This document shows positions 24,395-32,385 of a DNA stretch of 48,364 bases, piece by piece; position 1 is the stretch's first letter, and each line of letters begins with the position of its first letter. The stretch is from Alectryocaccomicrobium faecavium (GTDB lineage Bacteria > Bacillota > Clostridia > Christensenellales > Aristaeellaceae). The notes below the pieces were generated by a model. That model saw only the letters and a program-made list of their open reading frames with translations. It was not told where the DNA came from and made no database searches. The stretch spans positions 1 to 48,364 of the forward strand of contig DVOT01000136.1 in assembly GCA_018713425.1 (NCBI GenBank), in the 5' to 3' direction. A program made the position numbers and the translations under genes.

Positions 24395-25399
24395 ATGCGC
24401 AAATCAATGCGCGGAAAGCGCAGGGGCGGCGAAGATAAGAGCTTCTGGCTGTGCTTTTCCGATTTGATGAGCACCCTGGTGTTGGTGTTGGTGCTGATCA
24501 TGTTTTATAGCCTTTATTTGCATTTTGACACGATGGAAGAAGCCACGGCGCGGCTGCTGCAGACCGAGCAATCCCTGGCAGACCGGGAAGCGGAAATCGC
24601 CGCGCAGGATGAGGAACTGCGCATCAGCAACATGCAACTGATCGAGCGCGAGGCCGCGCTGAACGAAGCGCTGGCGGAGCTGGAACAGGCGCAATTGGAA
24701 TTGCAGGCTTCGCAGCTGAGCGCGCAGGAGCGCGAAGAATTGCTCGCCGCCTTGCAGACGCAATTGGAAGGGCAGCAGGCGCAGCTGGAGGATCAGCAGG
24801 CGCAACTGGAAGATCTGATCGGCGTGCGTTCCCGCATCATCGTGGAGTTGGCCAGCGCGCTGAACGAAGCGAATGTGCAGGTGGATACGGATCAGAACAC
24901 GGGCGCTATCCGCCTTTCCAGCGAGGTGCTCTTCAACGTGGGCCAGGCCGTGCTCAAGCCAGAGGGCGAACGCTTTTTGCAGCGCTTCATCCCCGTGTAT
25001 ATGGATGTGCTGCTCTCTGAGGAATACGCGGATTCGGTGAGCGAGATCATCATCGAGGGGCACACGGATTCTACGGGCACGTACATCGAAAACATGGAGC
25101 TTTCGCAAAACCGTGCGCGCGCCGTGCTGCAATACATTCTCAGCAGCGATTTCACCCAGCTTTCTTATAGCGAAAAGCAGGCGCTGCGCGAGGTGGTGAC
25201 GGTGAACGGCCGCTCTTCCAGCGATCCGGTGCTGGATGAAAATGGCCTGGAAAATATGGACGCTTCGCGCCGCGTGGAATTCAAATTCCGCCTGCACGAT
25301 GAAACCATGATCCAGCAGATGCAGGAATTGCTCGATAGCTTTTCTATAGCGGATACACAGACGGATACCCAGCAAGAGAGCGCGCAGAGCGCGCAATAA
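24395..25399 (+). CDS. MotB/OmpA-type stator partner with coiled linker (ZorB-like)
   Basis: A 334-residue protein, 18 bases after the ZorA-like gene, with a very strong ribosome binding site (GGAGGTGA). A basic N-terminus leads to one membrane helix (about 17-42) containing the pore aspartate typical of MotB/ZorB (Asp23 in CFSDLMSTL). Residues 45-145 are a Gln/Glu/Leu-rich coiled coil with short repeats (GQQAQLEDQQAQLED). An OmpA-like peptidoglycan-binding domain follows (about 165-310), with the motif EGHTDSTGTYIENMELSQNR and RAVLQY. The coil between helix and OmpA domain is longer than I expect for MotB or ZorB, possibly an adaptation to a thick wall. With its partner it should form a proton- or sodium-driven 5:2 stator. 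No flagellar genes are in the window. Confidence 0.87.
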   Translation: MRKSMRGKRRGGEDKSFWLCFSDLMSTLVLVLVLIMFYSLYLHFDTMEEATARLLQTEQSLADREAEIAAQDEELRISNMQLIEREAALNEALAELEQAQLELQASQLSAQEREELLAALQTQLEGQQAQLEDQQAQLEDLIGVRSRIIVELASALNEANVQVDTDQNTGAIRLSSEVLFNVGQAVLKPEGERFLQRFIPVYMDVLLSEEYADSVSEIIIEGHTDSTGTYIENMELSQNRARAVLQYILSSDFTQLSYSEKQALREVVTVNGRSSSDPVLDENGLENMDASRRVEFKFRLHDETMIQQMQELLDSFSIADTQTDTQQESAQSAQ

Positions 25400-25467
25400 A
25401 CCAACAGGGCGGGGGCAGCCTCGGCGCGGCCGGGGCGGCCCCGCCTTATAAAACGGAGGGAAATCCT

Positions 25468-28077
25468 GTGCAAATTGTTCGGCCAAGGCTGGAAGCGTTG
25501 CGCGAACCCATGGGCGTGGACGAGCCGCGCCCGCGGTTCAGCTGGCAACTGCGTTCGCAGGAACGGTCAGCGGCGCAATCCGCCTATCGGATTGAAGTGC
25601 ACGCGGGTGACACGTTGGTGTGGGACAGTGGAAAGGTCGTTTCGCGCCAGAATTCACAGGTGGAATACGCGGGGGCGCCGCTCAAGCCGCGCACGCACTA
25701 TTGGTGGCGGGTTCGCGTGTGGGATGAGCGCGGCCTGGATGCGGGCGCTAGCCGCATCGCGCATTTTGAAACGGGGCTGATGGGCAAATGGCGCGCGCGC
25801 TGGATTGCACACCCCAAGCAATATGAGCCGGGCAAGCCGCTGGGCGTGGTGCGGTTTTCGCGCGCGTTTGAAGTGAAGGAACCGGTGGAAAGCGCGCGGC
25901 TTTACGTGAGCGCGTTGGGCGTGTACGCGGTTTCTCTCAATGGCGCGCGCGCGCATGACGCGCGCTTGTGCCCCGGGCCCACCAGCACAAAGCGGCGCGT
26001 GCATTATCAGGCTTTTGACGTTACGAAGTTTTTGCGCGAGGGGAACAACGAGATTTGCGCGGATGTGGCGGGCGGATGGTACACAGGCGCTTATGCGCAT
26101 GCGCTGTGCGCGGAAAAGTGCGGCCCCCGGCAAGCGTTGATCGCGCAGTTGTATATTCGCTATACTTCTGGCGAGGAAGACGCCATTCTCACCGACTCGC
26201 ACTGGCAGGCGGACGCCAGCGGCCCTTATCGCATGGCCGACCTGGCTATGGGCGTGTGGTACGATTCCACCATTGCGCCCAAAAATCCGGTGAACGCCTA
26301 TTTGCCGAGCATTCCCAAAACGCTTTTGACCTGGCCTGCGGTGCAACCCATTGTTTTTCGGGAAACGCTGAGCGCCCAGAACCTGTGGACCGCGCCCAAT
26401 GGGGATAAGCTGGTCGATTTCGGGCAGAACGTCGCCGGCGTGGTGCGTTTTACCGTGCGGGGCGAGCGCGGGCGCGAAGTGGCTTACGATTGCGCGGAAG
26501 TGCTCGACGCGCAGGGCAATTTTTATCGCGAAAATTATCGCTCGGCGCGCGCGGAAGTGCGCTATGTGCTCTCGGGCGGCGGGGCGGAAACGTTCACGCC
26601 GGATTTCACGTATATGGGGTTTCGCTATATCCGGCTGAAAAACTGGCCGGAAGGCGCCAAGTGCGAGGACTTTACCGCTCTCGTCCTGCGCACGGATTTG
26701 GAGGAAAATGCGGGCTTTGAATGCTCGGATGAGCGCGTGAACCAACTGTATCACAACGCGTTGTGGACGTTGCGTTCCAACCTAGTGGGCGTGCTCACGG
26801 ACGCGCCCGAGCGCGATGAGCGCTTCGGCTGGACGAGCAATTATCTGGCCCTGTCCAACACGCTATGCCTGCAAATGAACGCGGCGGCTATGCTGTCCGA
26901 TTGGCTGTGCGATCTGGCCATTGAGCAGCGGGAAAATGGCGCCATTCCCTGCGCGATTCCCAATTGCTTGAGCGACGACCTTTCCGGCTCAGCGCTCAGC
27001 GACGATGCGGTGGTCACGGTGCCGTGGGCGCTGTATAAAGCCTATGGCAATGTGCGCATGCTGGAAAAGCACTATCCCTGTATCAAAAAATGGATCGAAT
27101 TTATTTCCTCCCGCGTACGCGATGGGTTGTGGCCTGTCGACTATCAATATGGCGACTGGCTGGCGCTGGACGCGCGCGCCAATAGTTGCATCGGCGTCAC
27201 CGATGTTTCCCTCATCGCTTCCGCCGCGTACGCGCGGGCGGCGGATCTGGCCGCGCGCATCGCCGATGTACTCGACCGGGATTATGACGCGCGCAATTTT
27301 CGCGCGTTGCACAAGAAAATCAAGCGCGCGTATCAGCGGGAATTCATCACCGCCACGGGCCGCTTGGCCGTGAACACGCAGACCGCGCACATTTTAACGC
27401 TGCGCTTTGATCTGTGCGAGGAGGAGCATCGCGATCGCATTGCCAACGATTTGTTCCGGCTGATTGAAGAAAACAACGATTGCCTTACCACGGGCAGCGC
27501 GGGCACGCCATCCGTTTTGTCCTTGCTCACCAGCCTGGGCCGGCACGATCTGGCGGCGCGCGTGCTGTTTCGGGACGATATGCCCTCCTGGCTATACGCC
27601 GTGCGCCACGGCGCGACCACCATCTGGGAACGCTGGGACGGCATTCAGCCCGACGGCGCGTTTGCCAATCCGGAATTCAATTCGTTCAACCATCCGCTGG
27701 GCAGTTGCATCGCCGCGTGGCTGGTTTCGTGCGTGGCGGGCATCGGCTTTTATCGCAGCCCCATGTATGCGGATATCCTTTTGCATCCCCGCTTTACCGA
27801 GGGGATGAGCTTTGCCTCCGGCTGGCACAGAACGCCCTACGGCGTGATTCGCTGTGGCTGGCGGCTTTCGGGCGTGGAAGCGCAGGTGGAAGTGTCCGTG
27901 CCCGTGAGCTGCGAAGCGCTGGTGATTTTGGAAAACGCGTGGCTGGGCAATGTGCGCGAAAAGGACGGCGATTTTCTCCATTCACCCGGCGTGAAGCGGG
28001 CCTGGCAGTCGGATAACGATGTGTTTGTGCGCGTGGACGCGGGCAATTACGAATTCACTTGGCGATTTGAACTGTAA
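25468..28077 (+). CDS. Alpha-L-rhamnosidase, GH78 family
   Basis: Removes terminal alpha-L-rhamnose from rhamnogalacturonan, glycosides or surface glycans. The 869-residue protein has the family's length and order: N-terminal beta domain (RFSWQLRSQERSAAQSAYRI, HYWWRVRVWDERG), the D/F-type domain with GWYTG, the (alpha/alpha)6 catalytic barrel and a C-terminal beta domain. The acid-residue motif reads DAPERDERFGWTSN; the end is usually GD, so the family Asp is Asn here. The base Glu is probably in TIWERWDG. No signal peptide is seen, so it acts inside the cell. It starts at GTG 25468 with GGAGGG 8 bases upstream, 68 bases after the ZorB-like gene, and is the first gene of a run with trmO. Confidence 0.93.
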   Translation: MQIVRPRLEALREPMGVDEPRPRFSWQLRSQERSAAQSAYRIEVHAGDTLVWDSGKVVSRQNSQVEYAGAPLKPRTHYWWRVRVWDERGLDAGASRIAHFETGLMGKWRARWIAHPKQYEPGKPLGVVRFSRAFEVKEPVESARLYVSALGVYAVSLNGARAHDARLCPGPTSTKRRVHYQAFDVTKFLREGNNEICADVAGGWYTGAYAHALCAEKCGPRQALIAQLYIRYTSGEEDAILTDSHWQADASGPYRMADLAMGVWYDSTIAPKNPVNAYLPSIPKTLLTWPAVQPIVFRETLSAQNLWTAPNGDKLVDFGQNVAGVVRFTVRGERGREVAYDCAEVLDAQGNFYRENYRSARAEVRYVLSGGGAETFTPDFTYMGFRYIRLKNWPEGAKCEDFTALVLRTDLEENAGFECSDERVNQLYHNALWTLRSNLVGVLTDAPERDERFGWTSNYLALSNTLCLQMNAAAMLSDWLCDLAIEQRENGAIPCAIPNCLSDDLSGSALSDDAVVTVPWALYKAYGNVRMLEKHYPCIKKWIEFISSRVRDGLWPVDYQYGDWLALDARANSCIGVTDVSLIASAAYARAADLAARIADVLDRDYDARNFRALHKKIKRAYQREFITATGRLAVNTQTAHILTLRFDLCEEEHRDRIANDLFRLIEENNDCLTTGSAGTPSVLSLLTSLGRHDLAARVLFRDDMPSWLYAVRHGATTIWERWDGIQPDGAFANPEFNSFNHPLGSCIAAWLVSCVAGIGFYRSPMYADILLHPRFTEGMSFASGWHRTPYGVIRCGWRLSGVEAQVEVSVPVSCEALVILENAWLGNVREKDGDFLHSPGVKRAWQSDNDVFVRVDAGNYEFTWRFEL

Positions 28078-28099
28078 AGCGGAAGGAATGAGAACCGGT

Positions 28100-28789
28100 A
28101 TGCAGACGATTGCGCGCGTGCGCACGGATTTTTCCAGCAAATTTGGCGTGCCCCGGCAGAGCGGCACGGAAGGGTTGCGCGGCGAGGTGGTGTTTGAGCC
28201 GCCTTTTCGCAATCCGGACGCGGTGCGCGGCTTGGAAGGATTTTCGCACATTTGGCTCCTTTGGCAATTTTCCCTCGCGCAGCGCGCAGGCTGGTCGGCT
28301 ACGGTGCGCCCGCCGCGGCTGGGCGGCAATGTGCGCGTAGGCGTGTTCGCGTCTCGCGCGCCTTACCGGCCCAATCCCATCGGTCTTTCGTCCGTGCGCT
28401 TGGAAGGCATTGAAATGCGCGGCGAGCAAGGGCCGGTGTTATTGGTTTCCGGTGTGGATATGGTGGACGGTACGCCGGTTTACGACATTAAGCCCTATTT
28501 GCGCGCGGACGCGCATCCGGATGCGCGCGAAGGGTTTTCCGGGCCCGTGCGCGCCCATGCGCTGCGGGTGGAGTTTCCGCCGGAACTGCTCGCGCGCATT
28601 CCGGAAGCATTGCGCGCCGGCCTCTTGGAAGCGTTGCGCCAGGATCCCCGGCCTTCCTATCAGGAAGATCCTTCGCGCCTGTACGGTGTACCGTTCGCGG
28701 GGCAGGACGTGCGCTTTACCGTGGAAGGGGATGTGCTCACCGTGCGCGAAATTGGCGCGGTGCCCGGGCCGCAAATACAGGAAGGGTGA
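28100..28789 (+). CDS. trmO: tRNA (t6A37) N6-methyltransferase, TsaA/YaeB family
   Basis: Methylates N6-threonylcarbamoyl-adenosine 37 of certain tRNAs (to m6t6A) using S-adenosylmethionine, through an unusual beta-barrel fold. The 229-residue protein matches the E. coli family along its length: IARVRTDFSSKFGVPRQSG, VRGLEGFSHIWLLWQFSL, RPPRLGGNVRVGVFASRAPYRPNPIGLSSVRL and VDMVDGTPVYDIKPYL, with C-terminal DPRPSYQEDPSRLYGVPF. The ATG at 28100 matches the family N-terminus; an ATG at 28088 lies too close to GGAAGGA. It follows the rhamnosidase by 22 bases and precedes the dCMP deaminase gene by 7. Confidence 0.95.
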   Translation: MQTIARVRTDFSSKFGVPRQSGTEGLRGEVVFEPPFRNPDAVRGLEGFSHIWLLWQFSLAQRAGWSATVRPPRLGGNVRVGVFASRAPYRPNPIGLSSVRLEGIEMRGEQGPVLLVSGVDMVDGTPVYDIKPYLRADAHPDAREGFSGPVRAHALRVEFPPELLARIPEALRAGLLEALRQDPRPSYQEDPSRLYGVPFAGQDVRFTVEGDVLTVREIGAVPGPQIQEG

Positions 28790-28796
28790 AATTGCT

Positions 28797-29252
28797 ATGG
28801 ACAAATGGGATGAACGGTTTATGCAGACCGCGCGGCTGGTGGCTACGTGGGCCAGTTGTTACCAGGCCGACCGCAAAATTGGCGCGGTGATCGTGAAAAA
28901 CAAGCGCATTATGACTACGGGATACAATGGCGCGCCCGCGGGAGTGAAAACCTGCCAGGAACGGGGCGAATGCATGCGCCGCATTTGGCACATTCAATCG
29001 GGCACGCGTCAGGAGTTTTGCTATGCCATCCATGCGGAGCAAAACGCCATCATTCAGGCCGCGCGGCTGGGCGTTTCCATCGATGGCGGCACGCTGTATT
29101 GCACGCACCAACCCTGCGCCGTGTGCGCCAAGATGATCGTGAACGCGGGTATCGTGCGCGTGGTGTATGAGCATGGATACCCGGACGAGTTCGCCGTGCA
29201 GATGATGAAAGAGGGCGGTGTGGAGCTTTGCCGGTTTGGGGAGATGACATAG
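28797..29252 (+). CDS. Deoxycytidylate (dCMP) deaminase, ComEB-like
   Basis: Deaminates dCMP to dUMP, feeding thymidylate synthesis. The 151-residue zinc enzyme carries IHAEQNAIIQAA (zinc His and catalytic Glu, near 80) and HQPCAVCAKM (two zinc cysteines), plus the family's KIGAVIVKNKRIMTTGYNGA and an extra CQERGECMRR stretch. This fits the dCMP/CMP deaminase family that includes ComEB. The ATG at 28797 is seven bases after trmO. The next gene starts 25 bases before this stop, so translation is probably coupled. Confidence 0.94.
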   Translation: MDKWDERFMQTARLVATWASCYQADRKIGAVIVKNKRIMTTGYNGAPAGVKTCQERGECMRRIWHIQSGTRQEFCYAIHAEQNAIIQAARLGVSIDGGTLYCTHQPCAVCAKMIVNAGIVRVVYEHGYPDEFAVQMMKEGGVELCRFGEMT

Positions 29253-30556
29253 CGCTCGCCCGCGCGATTGCGCAAAAGGCGCAGAGCCTGGGCGGGCGCG
29301 CGTATTTTGTGGGCGGCTATGTGCGCGACGTGGCGTTGGGCGTGCAGAGCAAGGACGTGGATTTGGAAGTGTATGGCCTGGCGCCTGAAGCCTTGTTCGC
29401 GCTGATGGGCGAGTTCGGGGAAGCGTATGAAAAGGGCGCGGCCTTCCGCGTTTTTGGGCTGAAACATTCGGAGATTGACGTGGCTATGCCGCGGCGGGAA
29501 AGCCGCACCGGCGCAGGACATCGGGATTTTGCCGTGGCAGTGGATCCGTTTTTGCCGCCGCAGGTGGCGGCCAGCCGGCGCGATTTCACCATTAACGCCA
29601 TGATGATGGACGTGCTCAGCGGCGAGATCCTGGATTTTTTTGGCGGACGGCGCGATTTGCAAAACCACATCATCCGGCACGTGAGCGACGCGAGCTTTGC
29701 CGACGACGCGCTGCGCGCCTACCGCGCCGCGCAATTCGCCGCGCGGCTGGAAGCGACTGTCGCGCCGGAAACCGTGGCGCTCATCCGGCAGATGGATGTA
29801 AGCGCTCTTTCGCGCGAGCGCGTGTTCGATGAAATGAAAAAAGCGCTTTTGCGCGCGGCGCGGCCGGGCGATTATTTTTTCTGGTTGCGCGCGTTTGGCC
29901 TGTTGCCCCAGCCGCTGCTCGCCCTGGAGCGCACGCCGCAGGATCCGCGCTTTCATCCAGAGGGAGACGTCCTCACGCACACCTTGCAGGTGCTCGAACG
30001 CGCCGCCGCGCTGCGCGATCGCGCCGCCTTTCCGCTCTATTTCATGCTTGCCGCGCTTTGCCATGATATGGGCAAGCCCGCCGTCACCGCGGTGCGGGAC
30101 GGGCGCATCGTCGCTTACCGGCACGAAGAAGAGGGCGCACCCATCGCGCGCGCGTTTCTGGAAACGCTCACGGACGAAAGCGCGCTGCTGCGCTATGTGG
30201 AAAATATGGTGCTATTGCATATGCGTCCCAACCAGCTCGCGCAGGATCGCTCGCGCCCCAAATCCACGCGGCGCATGTTCGATGCGGCCGTTTGCCCGGA
30301 AGACTTGATTTTGCTCTCCATGGCGGATGCGGGCAACGCGGAACATGAGCCGTTTCTGCGCGAGCGGCTGGAGGATTATCGGGCGATGCTGCGCTTGCCT
30401 ATGGTTACGGGGCGCGATTTGCTCGCGGCGGGCATTCCTGCAGGGCCGCACATGTCCGCGCTCCTGGCCCGCGCGCGCACGTTGCATTTTGCCGGCATGC
30501 GCCAGGAACTCGTTTTGCAAACCCTGCTACAGGAATACCGGCAGCGCGCCCGCTAA
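29228..30556 (+). CDS. CCA-type tRNA nucleotidyltransferase / polyA-polymerase family protein with HD domain
   Basis: A class II nucleotidyltransferase that adds or repairs CCA at tRNA 3' ends, or a near relative. The 442-residue protein has the head-domain motif GGRAYFVGGYVRD, acidic pair DVDLEVYGL, the turn RRDFTINAMMMD, and the neck ADDALRAYRAAQFAARL. From about residue 235 it carries an HD phosphohydrolase domain (HPEGDVLTHTLQVLERA, LAALCHDMGKP), as in some bacterial CCA enzymes. The apparent start is TTG 29228 inside the dCMP deaminase gene, with GGAG very close by, so the exact start is uncertain. An HD repair activity, such as removal of 2',3'-cyclic phosphate, is inferred from relatives. 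Confidence 0.9.
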   Translation: MPVWGDDIALARAIAQKAQSLGGRAYFVGGYVRDVALGVQSKDVDLEVYGLAPEALFALMGEFGEAYEKGAAFRVFGLKHSEIDVAMPRRESRTGAGHRDFAVAVDPFLPPQVAASRRDFTINAMMMDVLSGEILDFFGGRRDLQNHIIRHVSDASFADDALRAYRAAQFAARLEATVAPETVALIRQMDVSALSRERVFDEMKKALLRAARPGDYFFWLRAFGLLPQPLLALERTPQDPRFHPEGDVLTHTLQVLERAAALRDRAAFPLYFMLAALCHDMGKPAVTAVRDGRIVAYRHEEEGAPIARAFLETLTDESALLRYVENMVLLHMRPNQLAQDRSRPKSTRRMFDAAVCPEDLILLSMADAGNAEHEPFLRERLEDYRAMLRLPMVTGRDLLAAGIPAGPHMSALLARARTLHFAGMRQELVLQTLLQEYRQRAR

Positions 30557-30564
30557 GAAAGCAA

Positions 30565-30603
30565 GGGGCTGTGAAAAAACTTTTGTCGTTCTTTCACAGC
30601 CTC
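30565..30603 (+). terminator. Hairpin after the CCA-transferase gene
   Basis: GGCTGTGAAA and TTTCACAGCC form a perfect 10-bp stem with a 15-base loop, 11 bases after the stop codon. No T-run follows. The first arm with GAACTTTT-like flank recurs, without its second arm, near 46091, so it may be part of another repeat. Confidence 0.4.
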
Positions 30604-30688
30604 AGAGCATTGATAAAGTTGATATTTTATTTGAAATTGCAAGATTGTATTTTCAAATGGCATAATCTTGCGATTTTTGCGTTTCTAA

Positions 30689-30884
30689 TCCCTCCGTCAC
30701 GGCTGCGCCGTGACACCTCCCTTTTGAATCCCTCCGTCGCGGCTACGCCGCGCCACCTCCCTTTTAAAAAGGGAGGCATTACGGGAGGCATTGGGCAGTG
30801 CTACTTCCTACGGTTATGCCACTATCCAAAAGGCTCCTTTGTGTAAAGGGAGCTACCGGCGCTAGCCGGCTGAGGGATTGTCAC
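30689..30884. repeat. Composite palindromic intergenic repeat, copy B
   Basis: Two head-to-tail left modules (CCCTCCGTCACGGCTGCGCC...; CCCTCCGTCGCGGCTACGCC...) end in CCTCCCTTTTAAAAAGGGAGG. The central spacer holds CAGTGCTAC and CACTATCCAAAAG. An inverted right module follows (CTTTGTGTAAAGGGAGC, CCGGCGCTAGCCGG, TGAGGGATTG). The whole is roughly mirror-symmetric. It fills the 366-base gap between two genes, which has no ORF. Confidence 0.78.
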
Positions 30885-30922
30885 GCTAGCGGCGTGCGCT
30901 CCTAAAGGGTTTCCAGCGCGGC

Positions 30923-32083
30923 TTACCGGCCTTCCAGCACGCGCAGCACGTTCCGCGCGACCATATATTCCTCGTTGGTTTCCAGCCGGTAAACCCACGC
31001 GCGCGAATCCGACGCGCTGAGCAAATCGCCATCCGGCTCGTCCGCCAGCTTCACGCCCAGATAGCCCAGGTTTTCGCACACGCGCCTTTGCAAATAGGCG
31101 TCGTTATAGCCGATGCCGCCGGTGAACACCAGCGCGTCCAGCCCGTTCAGATAGGCCGCGAACATGCCCACATAGCCAAGTACGTTATCCGCGAAAGCGT
31201 CCACGGCCAGTTGGGCGCGCGCGTTGCCCGCCAGACGCGCTTCGTGCACCTTGCGCATATCGTTGCTCACCCCGCTCAGGCCCTTCAGGCCGGAAGCGGT
31301 GTTCAGCGCGCGCATGGCGTTCTCCAAACCGCCCTCGCCAGGAATGATGGCGCCCAGCGCGCAGGCGTCCATATCGCCCACGCGGTTGTTGTGGAACAGG
31401 CCGCTCTGCATCGTGGCGCCAAAGGACGTGGCCACGCTCCTGCCATCCAAAATCGCGCACACGGAGCTAGAACCGCCCAAATGGCAGGAAACCACGCGCC
31501 GCGCCCGCGGCTGCAATTCCCCCATTTTCCAGGCGATATAGCTATGGCTCGCGCCGTGGAAGCCGTAGCGCCGCACGCCGTATTTTTCCACCCATTCATA
31601 AGGCAGGCCGTACACCGCGCGATATTCCGGAATCGTCTGATGGAAGGTGGTTTCAAAGCTCGCCACCTGCGCAAGCCCCGGATAGCGCTCGCGCAAACCG
31701 CGCATGGAGCGCAGGTAGATGGGATTGTGCGCGGGCGCGTACACGCACATGCGTTCCATTTCCGAAAGCACTTCCTCGTCCACGAGCCGCGCGCCGGAAA
31801 TCCTGCCGCCATGCACGGCCTTGTAGCCCACCGCGTCCAGATCGCCCAGGGACGAAAGCGCGCCCATTTCCACCAGCGCGTCCAGGCACTGCGCGAACGC
31901 GTCCTCGTGCGTGGCGCATTTCCACACGCCTTCCCGCCGCGCTTCGCCCGCCGCGAGGCGATAAGCGCTTTCCGGCGCGCCGATGTTTTCCACGCCGCCG
32001 CTGGCCAGCAGATCGAGTTCCCGGGTGAACAGTTTGAATTTGTAACTGGTCGAACCCAGGTTGAGGACGATGATGTTCCCCAT
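30923..32083 (-). CDS. Divergent acetate/propionate-kinase-family protein
   Basis: A 386-residue ASKHA-fold protein clearly related to acetate kinase: VLNLGSTSYKFKLF, YKAVHGG, FHQTIPEYRAVYGLPYEW, YGVRRYGFHGASHSYI, NRVGDMDACALG and FTGGIGYNDAYLQRRV. Several catalytic positions differ from true AckA. The usual HRVVHGG reads YKAVHGG (Arg to Lys), the catalytic Asp of FDTAFHQTMP is Glu (SFETTFHQTIP), LGNG is LGGS, and the Mg-ligand Glu of GIGEN is Tyr. It may act on another acyl phosphate or have lost kinase activity. No pta adjoins it. Ribosome binding site AAAGGAAG precedes the ATG at 32083. Composite repeats lie on both sides. Confidence 0.85.
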   Translation of the reverse strand: MGNIIVLNLGSTSYKFKLFTRELDLLASGGVENIGAPESAYRLAAGEARREGVWKCATHEDAFAQCLDALVEMGALSSLGDLDAVGYKAVHGGRISGARLVDEEVLSEMERMCVYAPAHNPIYLRSMRGLRERYPGLAQVASFETTFHQTIPEYRAVYGLPYEWVEKYGVRRYGFHGASHSYIAWKMGELQPRARRVVSCHLGGSSSVCAILDGRSVATSFGATMQSGLFHNNRVGDMDACALGAIIPGEGGLENAMRALNTASGLKGLSGVSNDMRKVHEARLAGNARAQLAVDAFADNVLGYVGMFAAYLNGLDALVFTGGIGYNDAYLQRRVCENLGYLGVKLADEPDGDLLSASDSRAWVYRLETNEEYMVARNVLRVLEGR

Positions 32084-32146
32084 GGCTTCCTTCCTTTCCT
32101 TGCTGAAATGATGGATCTGAAACTACAAATTCCTCCGCCGCAATAA

Positions 32147-32328
32147 CCCTTCAGTCAGCTTCGCTGACAGCAGGAGGAAACAACCCCTCAGTCGGCTAGC
32201 GCCGACAGCTCCCCTTTGTGAAAGGGGAGCCTTTTGGGTAGTGCTACAACCGCGTGAAGCTGCACTATCCAAAAGCCTCCCTTGTGTAAAGGGAGGTGGC
32301 GCGGCGCAGCCGCGACGGAGGGATTGTC
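32147..32328. repeat. Composite palindromic intergenic repeat, copy C
   Basis: A partial module (CCCTTCAGTCAGCTTCGCTG) is followed by a full left module (CCCTCAGTCGGCTAGCGCCG, CTCCCCTTTGTGAAAGGGGAG). The centre has TTTTGGGTAGTGCTAC and GCACTATCCAAAAG as inverted repeats. The inverted right module has CCTCCCTTGTGTAAAGGGAGG, GCGCGGCGCAGCCGCG and GGAGGGATTG. This is the best-preserved copy. It fills most of the 302-base gap upstream of the kinase-family gene. Confidence 0.8.
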
Positions 32329-32385
32329 GTGCATGCCGGGCTGTGCTTGCCCCCTTCAGACTTCATCAACCGCGGCCTTTGTGCG

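Noticed and set aside
22835..25399. Flagellar MotA/MotB
   Set aside because: The ZorA-like protein has a large C-terminal coiled tail and lacks the MotA cytoplasmic loop arrangement; no flagellar or chemotaxis genes are near.
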